Shown here one piece after another: positions 13,506-24,004 of a DNA stretch of 64,000 nt. Source of the stretch: Amphirosellinia nigrospora (lineage: Eukaryota; Ascomycota; Sordariomycetes; Xylariales; Xylariaceae). The stretch is taken from NCBI GenBank assembly GCA_004123355.1, contig SCHM01000001.1, positions 7,264,193 to 7,328,192 on the forward strand. The letters run 5' to 3'. The translations under genes and the position numbers were made by a program. A model generated the notes under the pieces. It did no database searches. It was not told the DNA's origin and saw nothing but the letters and a program-made list of their open reading frames with translations. Positions within the stretch are counted from its first letter, which is position 1. Each line of letters begins with the position of its first letter.

Positions 13506-14278
13506 CTTCGCCGCTCGCCGCTAAGTCTTGGCTAAGCGGGCTGTTTTGGGGTGGGACTTTTTCAATTTTTTCGTGTATACAAAGCGTTTTTAGGTCACAT
13601 GGGAGGGGTAGCATCAAAAGGGAATTCTGGACTCCCTGGATATTGAGGACGGCGCAAAGATCAGTTGGCAATTCGAAAAACCAGGGTACGCTTTAGCGAG
13701 GAGCGAAAGATTAAATAACCCGGCTCTGCTCACGCTAAACAATGCCAGAACATACCATCATCATCATCATATTCTTCACCACGTGCATATAGTGTTGGCG
13801 ATTCGGAATCGTCGATGTTGCCTTTTTCAGGTGGTTTGGATGGGGTTATTTGGTTCAACTGGCTCCACCTTGCTTTTTTTGAGCAGCGAGGAGAGTTGGT
13901 CTTCGATTCACATTGTATATTTTTTATTGATCTATGAACTCTAAATAAGAGACATTCTTCAAGTTACAATATTTTGGTCTTAATGTTTGCTTCCTGCGTG
14001 ACTTTGACGTGTATGTCCATCGATATGAACCCAAGACATTATGCTGATCTCCATTCCTACCTCGGTTTCATAGATAGTGGAATTCTGTTTTAGACCCCTC
14101 ATCTGATAATCGAAGCTCTGAGTTGCTGTTATAATATTCATCTCGGGTTTTCGCACAACAGGCTTTTTACTCACAACAACGACGAACTATCTTTCCATTA
14201 TTAATCTATTACGCCTGTATAGCATGAGTATAAATAAGAGGGGGACCAATCGGACCTAGAAGTTAAGAAGAAGATCAA
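13506..14278. other. Convergent 3' intergenic region
   Basis: This lies between the 3' ends of the DUF1996 gene (plus) and the PLC gene (minus). It is AT-rich with TATTTTTTATTG near 13917, which could serve 3'-end formation. I see no gene. Confidence 0.5.
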
Positions 14279-15470
14279 TCAATCCATCCGGCTCCTCAAA
14301 AAGTCCATGACGACAACCCGAGCCTCTTCCCCCATCTCCCCGAGCAACTCGAGCAGCCGAGAATTGACGCCCGGCACGGCGGGCGGGCCCATGTCCCCGA
14401 GCCCGCCCCCCGACCCGAGGGCCATGACGTCCGGGTACACGGGCGGATCGATCTCGACGTGGGTGCCCGAGGTAAAGGTGACGAACAGGTTCTCCAAGTC
14501 CCCCTCGGCAGCCTGTCGCAGGTGCGCCCGCACGGTCGAACTTGGCGTCGATGTTCCCCGCGACGGTGTCGTAGTCGTCGGGGTGGTAGTAGTCCTCGAT
14601 GAACGCGGACCCGTCGGCGATGGTGTCGTTGTACACCAGCTCGAAGCCCTTGGAGTTGTCGAGCCACTTGCCCGGCGCCATGTGCAGCCCCGGATGGCGG
14701 CCTCGAATTGAGCGGGCAGCTGGTCGAGGTCGAAGCGGCGGAACAGCACGATCTTCCCCCGCACGTCGCCCAGGGTTCCCAGAGCGCCGCGGCCCTGGTG
14801 CACGTAGCGCCGCGCGACGGGGCCGGTGAGGGCGTCGAACAGCAGCCGCTGCACGCGGGCGTCGCTCGAGGCGTTGGCGCGCGTGCCGGCCTCGTACTGG
14901 AGGCTGAGCAGCACCGTCTCGGAGGGGTGGCCGTCGAGCCAGGCGTACAAGGCGAAGAGCACGTCGTCGAGGGGGCCGTGGCCGAGAGCAGGGCCGGGCC
15001 GTGCCAGAAGGCGAGCCGGGCGTCGAGCGGGTCGAGGGCGAACCGGAGGTCGAAGAAGCGGACGCCGGCCTCTAGCGAGGCCCGATGCCGCGGCGCTGAC
15101 AGTGGTATACGCGGGCCCGCCCGGGCGTCGTGCCGTCGCAGCGCGTCGCGCCGGCCAGGCTATCCTGCGTCGGCTGCGTGTAGTTCCAGGTCGCTGCGTC
15201 GTGCGTGCCGGGCATGTTCAGGTGCGTGATCGGCGTGCTGTCCGGGAGAGCGGCCATCCAGCGCGCGCGCCGCGAGTATCCGTGCACAAACACGTCGGGC
15301 GACGAAGAAGGGCCCGACTCATCCAAGTCACCGAAGACGTCACGGCCCTCCCGTAGAACCTTGTCAAGCGCAAACTGAGCCAATGCATTTCTGCCGCCAT
15401 CGCCGGCGCTCGCGGCGACTAGCGCAAGGCGAGTGAGAAGAGGCGTGAATGTCACGATGGAGAAGCGCAT
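14279..15470 (-). CDS. Secreted PI-PLC-like phosphodiesterase
   Basis: This is a PLC-like phosphodiesterase with a TIM-barrel X domain, related to bacterial-type phosphatidylinositol-specific phospholipase C. The ATG at 15470 starts a good secretion signal (MRFSIVTFTPLLTRLALVAA). Conserved pieces are NMPGTHDAATWNYT with the catalytic His, GVRFFDLRFALD, LAFWHG with the second His region, and SETVLLSLQYEAGT. The C-terminus includes FVTFTSGTHVEIDPP and VVVMDFL. The gene is unusually GC-rich compared with its flanks. The frame shifts near 15095, 14960, 14675 and 14525 are compatible with missing bases in G/C runs. Upstream of the chosen start another frame stays open, but it has no known domain. 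Confidence 0.78.
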
Positions 15471-15834
15471 CGTGGTAGGACGTTGTGCATTCGAGAAACG
15501 TCGGATAGGTGCTGAAGCCTCCATAGTCCCCGCTATTCTCCAGCACGGTGGTGGAGGGGTTCACATGATTCCAGTCCCTGCTTCGCGTCGCCACCCCGAT
15601 ACCGATATAGCCAGCTCCCACATTCGAATACGAAGGATCGCATTTCCAATTGTACTGTCACGCCCCGCCAGCATGTATCGTGATTGGATCGTCTCAGGTA
15701 AAGGCAAGTGAGGTCAAGACTGGCCACCAGAGCCTTTACACTTACGTCGGTGTATGCTCTTGGCACCTTGTTCAACCAACCACCTAATCTCATTTACATC
15801 ATCTTATTTATTTCTATGCGCGCATATGCTTATT
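15471..15834. other. Short spacer between PLC and GTR2
   Basis: This is the presumed PLC promoter and 5' UTR plus the GTR2 3' end. Two overlapping minus-strand frames (15364-15621 and 15533-15793) stay open here without any ATG context or recognisable domain. Confidence 0.4.
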
Positions 15835-17127
15835 CTACTTCGGTTTTGTAATATCAAAGAACTCCTTGAGTCCTTGCACAACAACCTCTACGTTTAAATT
15901 CACCAAGGGCATCTTCTCGTAGCTGTCCTCCTTCATGATGGCCACCAGCGCGAGGTACTTGTCCACCTCGCGCAAGATGATCGGCTTGTTGCCGTCACTG
16001 AGCACCATCGAGCTTTCCGCCCAGTTCGACGCCGTTTGATCCTCCAGTTTCTGAGTCCAGGGCGATCCCTCGAGCGCGTCGCGGTATTTGTCCGAGCGCG
16101 GCCAGCTGCCGTAGACCTCCGTGACATCGATGATGACGTCGATATAGTCGGAGCAAATCTCATAGCTCGTCATGTCAGCCGGCGCGCTGTCGGTTGCGAT
16201 ATAGATTTTGGACGTCACGTCAAATAGGTAGGCCTTCTCGAATCGGCAAGTCCGGCAAAGGTTAGTCAACATGGACTCCAGTATACCCAGACGGGGTATC
16301 AGCTTTTGAATGACCTTGCTGAATGCCTCGAATATGCTATGGTTGTAGATGCTCGTCAAGTGAAACGTCACCGGCGCGTTCTCGAATCCGTGGTCCGAGA
16401 GTTCGTCCTGAATCCGTATCGTGATATCCCTTTGTATGTCCAGCTTGTACTCATCCGATAGGCCATCTACTTTGTGTATGAATACCTCAATTTTAATGTT
16501 AGGGAAAGTCCGCTGGAGGTTTAATATCGTGACATTGAGACGAGCCACGGCCTCCATGTAGTCGTCCTGGGCATCGATGACCCATATCAGAGCCCCGATC
16601 TCGCCGAACATGGCATCAATGTCGAATGTAGGGTTCTCGAATATATCGATCTGCCCAGGAAAATCCCAAACCTGGAAGTCCATGAACGACCTAACAGATC
16701 GTCAAGTCAACATGGGTCGTGTACAAGTTCCCGAATTGGCAGGCTTACGGTAATGAATCTTTCTGAATGCGGGCCGTGGATTCTAGAAAGAGAGTTTCGC
16801 TAGGTGGGAGTTTGTGAAAGACCACGCTCGAGATAGATGACTTGCCGCTCCTACCACACTTTAGCCAACTCATCTGGATGCCGCAGACGGCACGGGGACA
16901 TACCTTCTCTGGCCCATGAGCAGCAGTCTTGGTTTTCCCTTGGTCGGTCCGTCAGGCGCATTTTCAGCTGCCTTGACGGCCGCGTTTTTCTGTTGCTTTT
17001 GTTGGTTCTGTTCAAATAATCGCGTCAGATTTAGTTGAGCTGGAGTAGGAGCACTTTCTCCGGCCTGCGCCGATTGTTCGTTGTCACGCCCAAGGGATGC
17101 ATCCCGTCCACCAAGGCGAGAAGTCAT
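15835..17127 (-). CDS. GTR2: RagC-type GTPase Gtr2 (TORC1 signalling)
   Basis: Gtr2/RagC pairs with Gtr1/RagA on the vacuole membrane and conveys amino-acid status to TORC1. There are three exons: 17127-16904, 16850-16749 and 16690-15835, with introns of 53 and 58 bp at clean GT..AG sites. The first 70 residues are a disordered extension. The G1 loop is built across intron 1 (MGQRRSGKSSI). G3 is DFPGQ and G4 is HKVD. The C-terminal half is the roadblock-like dimerisation domain ([17 protein letters not shown]). The reading frame is intact, in contrast to several neighbours. The start is the first ATG of exon 1, giving a protein of usual length for Gtr2 plus an N-terminal tail. Confidence 0.93.
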
Positions 17128-19571
17128 AACGCCTGCAAAGCGGGTGAGATTGAGGAGTAGGAAGCTATTTGAGACGCTTGTCTGGGGGATGGTACACCCC
17201 AGTGCTACGGAGCAATGAGGCTGTTCTAAGAGTCCGAACAGTTCTCTTCAACGCATAGCGTCTATGAACAGTACGGTTGTGATTCTGCCCCTTCACGTAG
17301 CCAGCAGCCCTAGGTCTTTGATTTCCTTTGTTTGCGCCGGGCCAGGAGGGCGAGGGATTGGCCAGCCAGCTAGTCACGAGTAATATTGCCGGTTCCACGG
17401 GTTAACAAACCCACTATTTGGCTAGGTGAGAGTGCCACAGGCGACGAGAACGGGGTGGCGCGGCTGGCAAAGAAACAGCATAGAAAATGATTGTTGCTTT
17501 TCTTGATGAGTACAGAGATTTCACTATGGACTCGAGCCGCGATATGGCTGTAGGTAGGGACTGGTATATATCTCGTTGGTTGCTGGTTTCACTGTCGCAC
17601 AACAGGAAGGGAATCAAAGAGAGGTGTTTCTGAGCACCCCGGTCATGAATCGACTTGCAGTTACTGAACCTGGGTCGCTATCATGAGGGTTGCATGATTA
17701 GGCCGTGCCTGGATTGTTGTGCGACGGGCGAGAAGGAGATTGCGGAAACAAGCGGCATGAGACAAGCCAGCGGTGAACGGCCCTTGATTTTCCATGGAAA
17801 TGAATGGGCAGGAGGCTTAGGGATCACGAACGGCCACCCAAACTAGGCGGTGAAATACGTATGACATGTATGTATGTGTTGGCGAGGCATGTCGAAAAAG
17901 GAAGAAGGGGGTGAATGTGTGAGCAAGAGATGAGAGGTGGTAAATGTCAAACAAGAGAGCCAGCATTCCATGTCAAAAAAAATGGTGGAGTTTGAAGAAA
18001 AAAAAAAACTGATCTCACCTCCATCTCGTGTTATTAATCGACCCCAATGAGAGTGAGGACCAGGACAGGCTTGCCAGGGATGGTCGGGCTGTCGCGTTTG
18101 CCGGTCCCCTGCACCACGGCATTAGATGGTCGGTTGGATGGTCAGGATACCCGGCCGGCTTCAGAGAGGTCTGAGAGCGGTGACCCAGCGGTGCCCGACG
18201 TCGTCTTCAGTGAGCGAGAAATAGCTTCTGAGTCAGATTGGCTGTGATTGAGTACCAACCAGTATCGCAGCTGGGCTGACTCACCTTGGTCGTACCAACA
18301 ACGAGCCAAAACCGTAACAGTTACTGGTTACTGGTTACTCGCTGCTCGCTACTCGCTACGCCGGGTGAAGGCGTGGCTAGGCCAATAACGTGCCTGTACG
18401 ATTCTCTTGGGACCCCGTCGCTGTTCGACGCGGGATAGGATGGGATTCTCGGGATTCTCGTTCACACGTGAGTGCAAATCGACGCTGTCTCAGAGACGTT
18501 CCGGGGGCCACGAATGGGCAGTGACGGCAGTTCCGCGCGTGGACCGAGATACACCCGCCAATGACGTCTGACAAGCAAGGCAAGGTGAGGGATAAGCGGG
18601 CGTAGATTGGACCGGAGAGCAGTCCCTGGAGCGCCACAATTAAACCACGCGATGAGCCTTGGTGTAGGAGACTGACGATCGTTCTCGTGAACGGAGTCAA
18701 AACAAGTTGTCTACCTCGCACTGAAGAGGACCCGAGCTGAGCTCCCTTGAGTATTGTAAATGTGGAGCTTGGAGCTTGGAGCTCAGAGATGAGAGATGGC
18801 GAGGAGTTGTCGCATTTGACCTTGCAATGTCACGCCAGCTGCCAGCTCTCTCGGACAACTGCACACCACCCCTCTCTTGACCGTTATTCTACATTTTACG
18901 GCAGTGGGTACGTCATAGGAGCCTACCTACCATACCTAAGACACCTAAGACCTAAGGGAGATACAAAAAGGTAAGATACCTACATGCAAGTGCCCATGCT
19001 CTTCCAAAAAAACAATACCCCTACCTGACTAACCTAAGTAGAAGACCCGACAATGGATATCTTACCTTGAGTAGATAAAGGTAGCTAACTTAAAGTAGGT
19101 GACGATGGCACATGAGCAAAATCCTTGCCCGTTACTTGAAATGTATGGGAGACCAGTCAGTCCTCTATGCAGATTCGAGATAAGGTTACTCGTGAGCCGA
19201 TGTTTCGGACTGTTATTTACCGAAATAGAGGGACGATACACTGTGTCCGTATGTTTCAGACACAAGCCATAACTCGGGTCCCGAGCGTCGTGTAATCTAA
19301 ATAGGGCGGCCCTGACTACCTGGCCGAATTATAGGTCCATGAGTCTTAATTGTACAGCAGCGATAATCCCTGATACATCCTCCCAAGCATGACCGCAATT
19401 CCCAGAGTTATCTTTCAATAGTTCAGAACTTTTAGGGGTGCCTGCAAGTTGACAGCAACCGACATTTATGATAGGTTCACCTTGCTGCATACAGCTCTCC
19501 TCCTGCCAAGACAATCAGGCATCCTAACAGTCAAGACGTGATTCTCATACAGACATGAGTCGCATTCCTCC
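17128..19571. other. Intergenic region, no gene recognised
   Basis: This includes the GTR2 promoter and the 3' flank of the MIF gene. It contains an A-rich tract at 17976-18008 and TAGG-type simple repeats near 18925-18985. The open frames here are short and unlike known proteins. Confidence 0.5.
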
Positions 19572-20659
19572 TCACTTGTCGAGTGAAAGCTTGTTTCCAA
19601 ACAGCGCAAATCGGAGGCTCTTGCGGCGTGGTGCACCCTTACGAGGATTCCGTTCTCCCACCTGACTCGTTTTCTCATCGTCAGGTGGTGTGGGTGGCAC
19701 TTCTGGAATCGTCGCTATGCGTGTCGTCTCTCCTGAGTTACTTGGCGGTGGAGTTGGCACATTCCCCGAAAGGTCGATCACAGAGTGCGACTTGAAGCTG
19801 CTCAACGACTGTCCAAAACTTAGCTCGAAAAACCCTCGGACATCCTGATGCATAGCCCTCTTCAGAGGACTTACCTTGACACTTTTCATAATCCCCGACT
19901 AGATTTGGAAGGCTTTCTAAACACGCTCGATTTCCGATCGGCATTGTCTCTTGATAGCCCCTCGATCTCTGCTGCGAGAGTCTTGCCACCAATAGCGACA
20001 TTCTCCTCGGGAGTCGGCTCGAATCGGATGAAGCCTCGAGTGGGAACCACGCCGAGCGTGTCATGGAGATGCTGTTGGGTAAGGATGGCATTTCTCTTAT
20101 TTGTTGCGGGCTGGAGTAAGCTCGGCAGGGTGTGTATGGTCAGGGTATATGCGGGATCAAAGGTGCCCCCAAACAGCATGCAGATACCGTGGTGAATGGT
20201 CACAACGATGGAGGACATTGGCCGTTGATATCGGTTCGATAGATGGCAAGCTAGATCCGTAATGAAGGCAAATTCATCGTGGATGATGACGTTGTGTTTG
20301 AGCTCGGCAGTGACCATGGCTTCGTTGAGGATGCGAGCCTTGGCGGGGTCGTCACTACGGTTAGGGCCGGCGAACTCGGACTCGAAGTAGGCGCTCTTCT
20401 TCCGAATCACGTCGGGATGAAGGTGCGACTTGCGGCGTCCAACGACATCTCCAGGAAGGGGACGGTCGATACTGCGCGTCACATTACTCCCTTCAACGAG
20501 CACGGCATCGGACGTCCGTGGTTGGAGGGCTTTTCTTTGAGCAAATGACGGACCAGGCTGTTGCTGTTGCGGCTTGACGACGGGCGAATCCGGCCGACGA
20601 ATTCCCGCAGCACCGATCGAGGGGGTTTTCGAAGGTATGCGAAGAGGATTTTCAAGCAT
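19572..20659 (-). CDS. MIF/tautomerase-superfamily protein with disordered flanks
   Basis: The ATG at 20659 (MLENPLRIPSKTPSIGAAG) opens a frame whose first 110 residues are basic and Pro/Ser-rich. A macrophage migration inhibitory factor-like fold follows: VIIHDEFAFITDLACH, SSIVVTIHHGICMLFGGTFD and GVVPTRGFIRFEP. A long Ser/Pro-rich tail ends near 19575. The N-terminal proline of true tautomerases is not at the protein start here, because the domain is internal. Catalysis is therefore uncertain. A one-base shift near 19885 separates the domain from the tail. The open frame extends upstream to 21094, but that part runs through a 7-bp tandem repeat and looks like 5' leader. The role is unknown. 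Confidence 0.8.
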
Positions 20660-23527
20660 GGTTGCTATGAGCAGGGACGAATGCAACCTCTCATCGATGC
20701 CCGAGGTGGGAAAGGAGGTGCGACATGCCACAGCGTTGCCAAGATGAAGGAATTTCCGGAAGGGGGAGGCACTTGATATTAGTGCACTAATAGTATGTAT
20801 ATTAGAGATTGAGCGAATAAATGACGGTGTTAGATGTTCTCGGTGGCTATGAGGACGAGGGGACAGCTTTGCTAAGGGACCTGCTAATGTGAGGACCAGA
20901 AACCAGCATGTAGCATGTAGCATGTAGCATGGAGCATGGAGCATGCGATAGGTAATGATAGCGACCTGGACTGTCTTCTTGCAACGACGGGCTGCGTGGA
21001 AGATCGAGAGTAGATCTACTTGGTATGCACCTAGGTGGGTAGGTAGACAGTGACGAGGAAGTTGTTGGTCGATTGGAAACGTGGGGGGCGACACAAGGTT
21101 CTCCTGGTGGCACGAACTTGACGTCTCGGATGTACGAACGCGTGCGACAAGAGCAATATCGATATGGCAGGTTTTTTTCTTTTGAGATGTCGATTTCAGG
21201 TAGTCGTAACCGAGGTACCTAGGTGGCTGCCCAAAAAGCCACTTATACTCTAACGTATGTGCTTGTTATCTGTACTTAGGGGTTGTTATTGTTGTTGTTT
21301 GAGTGAGCAGTGCAGGCGGCAGCCAACGTCGCCAAGATCGAAAGCCTTCGTTTGGTCTGCTAGCTGCACGCACTGTAGATAAGCGGCAGCGCGGGTATAT
21401 GCAGGTCGAATAAGCGAAACAAGTAACGTGCCTGCTATCATGATATGATGGTGAGTAAGTTTATATTGAAACGGGCTATGGCTGATGCAAATGATAATAT
21501 ATCTAGTAGACATGATCTAGCTAGGTCGTTTATCTATGCATGTCGCTTGAGGCACTACCTATAATAACTGCCAGCATCGATTACCATTGAATCGTCATGG
21601 AGCATATACTCAGTTGCCTTCTTACTCTTGCGAGCGAATAATGAAAGTGCATCGGTAGGTAGGTATCATGCCGTAATCGTCTGCAGCCCCTAAGCCTCTC
21701 GGAACGCCCTCCAATCTATCCTATGCTAGGGCATTATCGTTTACCACTCGTCGCAAAGCTCGGGGGGGAAAGCCCTGTTTACTTACTCCTATTTACTTGT
21801 ACTATTGATATAGTTGACTTCAAGTCATCTCAAGCAATTCGCCAGGCCTACTTGAGCCATCATGCAGCCACCGTATCATAGACAAAACTCCAGGCGGTCT
21901 CCGAGAATGCTGCCTGCTCTTCTGTGCTTCCTGTTTGTGCTCTTGGTCTTTAGCACGCAGAGATAAGGTTTCTATTTAAGTTTCAGCCAGATTCAGCTAG
22001 AAGCTCAAAGGAAAAAGGGGTTCTCAAGCTCGTCAATGGTGAAGCTAATTGCATTAAAAAGCGCGACGGGACTAATAAACACCAGGACCAGGCCTTAGAT
22101 TAAAAATTCCAAGCCAAAAGCATTACTACAAAGAGTAGAACATAATGGACTGTCTACCGTACCTGTCTAAGAGTTTACCTGAGGGAATTGTATCTAAATA
22201 AGGTTGGCCATCAACTCGCGTGGGCATTTCATAGACACCACTATTGAAATAGTTAACCTTCGCTTCTTTAATCGCAATTTTTATCTTCTGACTAGGCACG
22301 GCATCGGAACTAGAAAGCCGTGCCATCCCTCTGTTCTTCTACCTTGAGTCCCTCGAGGTTACCTGAGGCAAGTAGGGCCCGGGCGCATCATGCCGTTTTT
22401 TTTTCAAGTACCGTATTACGAACCAGCGTCATGTGTCTATGCCGGGAAACGACACGAGGAAGCAGGCCCGAGTAAAGTCCTTACGCCCTCTAGATACTTT
22501 TTGAGATGCTGGGAAACAGTTGTTAGGGTTACCCAGTATTAAGCCTAGTCAAACAAGAGGAGAAACAGCCAATCAACCAACTTACCAATAGCAAGGCTAT
22601 TTCCCCTCGCCATATCCAGCCAATGCCATACGAGGCCCATCAAGGACTCGGATATTATATTAAGATCGCGTCCCTTATCATAAGCGTAGCATTACTGTGT
22701 CAAAGAGATCCTACTTTTGCAATCGAGCTTTAACAATGCGAAATCACATATCGTTTCGACGTTTATGTCGTTTACCTAATAATCTCATCTATTTAACGGA
22801 TAAGCTAGATCGGGCGGGCAGTCTCAATATCCGCACTATTCATGACTCTCACCTATGCCCTTCCCTTCTCGATTAGCGAGTCGAGATGTCCCGTTGGTGC
22901 CCTTTGGACTATTGACACTTATTGTATGATGATGTTTACGACCTATGCGTTGAGCTAGCTTTATTGAAGTAATGAGGCATATAGCGAATCAAGCTGAAAG
23001 TAATTAATAAGGGGAATTGATCACTCTACTCGAACTTCCCCGGATGGGGTCAAGAATGATAATACACAAAATGCAGTCGGGATTTCCAGCTTTTATTGCA
23101 ATTGAAGACTTGAAACCATCCTGATAAATAACTTGCATTGTCAGAAGAAGTCTTCAATCCCTAGCTTATCTATTACGATCATACACTCCCTTATACTGGG
23201 GACAATCGAAGCCACAAGGCGGCATTGGCGGAGTCACTTTTTCTAATGCACCAACATTTTCATTCAATTCGTAGAGATTGATAGGCAACAAGTTGTATAA
23301 CTTGGAATTGTAGCCTTTACTAGGGAAAACATTATGTCGTAGAACTTCTCAGGTTCGCCGATAAACAAAGTAAGATTGAACAGAATGCAATGCCCTTTAT
23401 CCGCAGCGTTATCTCGTAGATGCTATCATGGTCGGCATTAATAGCGACGCCCATACTCTTTTTGCGCAAATGCTCCGTGCGGCAGAATAAGTTCCAACGA
23501 GCATTCAGACACAACTATGCCACGAGA
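20660..23527. other. Gene-poor, AT-rich intergenic region
   Basis: This holds the MIF 5' flank and about 2 kb of AT-rich DNA. One ATG-started frame on the minus strand (22326-22126) is noted under rejected items. TAGG-type simple repeats occur near 21030-21050 and 21660. Confidence 0.5.
20906..20946. repeat. 7-bp tandem repeat (GCATGTA/GCATGGA)
   Basis: Five to six copies of GCATGTA, drifting to GCATGGA, stand head to tail in the leader of the MIF-domain gene. It is a minisatellite-like array with no known role. Confidence 0.8.
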
Positions 23528-24004
23528 CTACGAAGCCTGGATATGGAAAGAGCGAGCATAATCAGCCACCTCGCCGACGCTGGCTAGCTGTGCTCCGAAG
23601 CGGTAATACCAGTCCGCGCCCTCGCGGCCCTCAATGAGATCGATGTGCCATGTAAAGTTCCCATCGGAATACTTCGCAGCGGCTAGTAATGATTGAAACA
23701 GTTAGTTATATAACATATCCCAAAGCTATCATAAACCATGTTGATGCTTACCGTCGAGGACAGTAGTAGTGTCGTTGTAATCGTAAACTGGCCCACCCCA
23801 TGGGTAAGGAGAAGGGCCAACGTAGATCGGATTGACCAGAAACGTGTACAGCTCGAGTCTAAACGTATCGTTCCGGTCTTCGGGTTTCCATTCTATGACG
23901 AAATCAGTCCCCTCGGTGTAGTTTGCGTCGACCGGGATGTCGTTCAAGAACTGGAAGGCCTGGGCAGCTCCGGCGAGGAGTGTGGCGGTTGCTAATAGCT
24001 TCAT
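23528..24004 (-). CDS. Small secreted protein, Kre9/Knh1 N-terminal-like domain
   Basis: Two exons (24004-23752 and 23682-23528) are separated by a 69-bp intron with GTAAGC donor and CTAG acceptor, and a stop codon closes the frame. The first residues, MKLLATATLLAGAAQAF, form a secretion signal. The remaining 120 or so residues fit one immunoglobulin-like domain of the Kre9/Knh1, Ser-Thr-rich GPI-anchored membrane family: FVIEWKPEDRNDTFRLELYT early, and FTWHIDLIEG and WYYRFGAQ late. There is no GPI tail or Ser/Thr-rich stalk, so it is likely freely secreted. The gene is isolated in AT-rich DNA and its frame is intact. Confidence 0.75.

Noticed and set aside
15364-15793. Open minus-strand frames upstream of the PLC start
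   Set aside because: They read through the presumed leader without a known domain. The ATG at 15470 with a signal peptide explains the gene better.
22126-22326. ATG-started 66-residue frame, minus strand
   Set aside because: It reads somewhat protein-like and has a possible splice donor, but no second exon or family could be found by eye.
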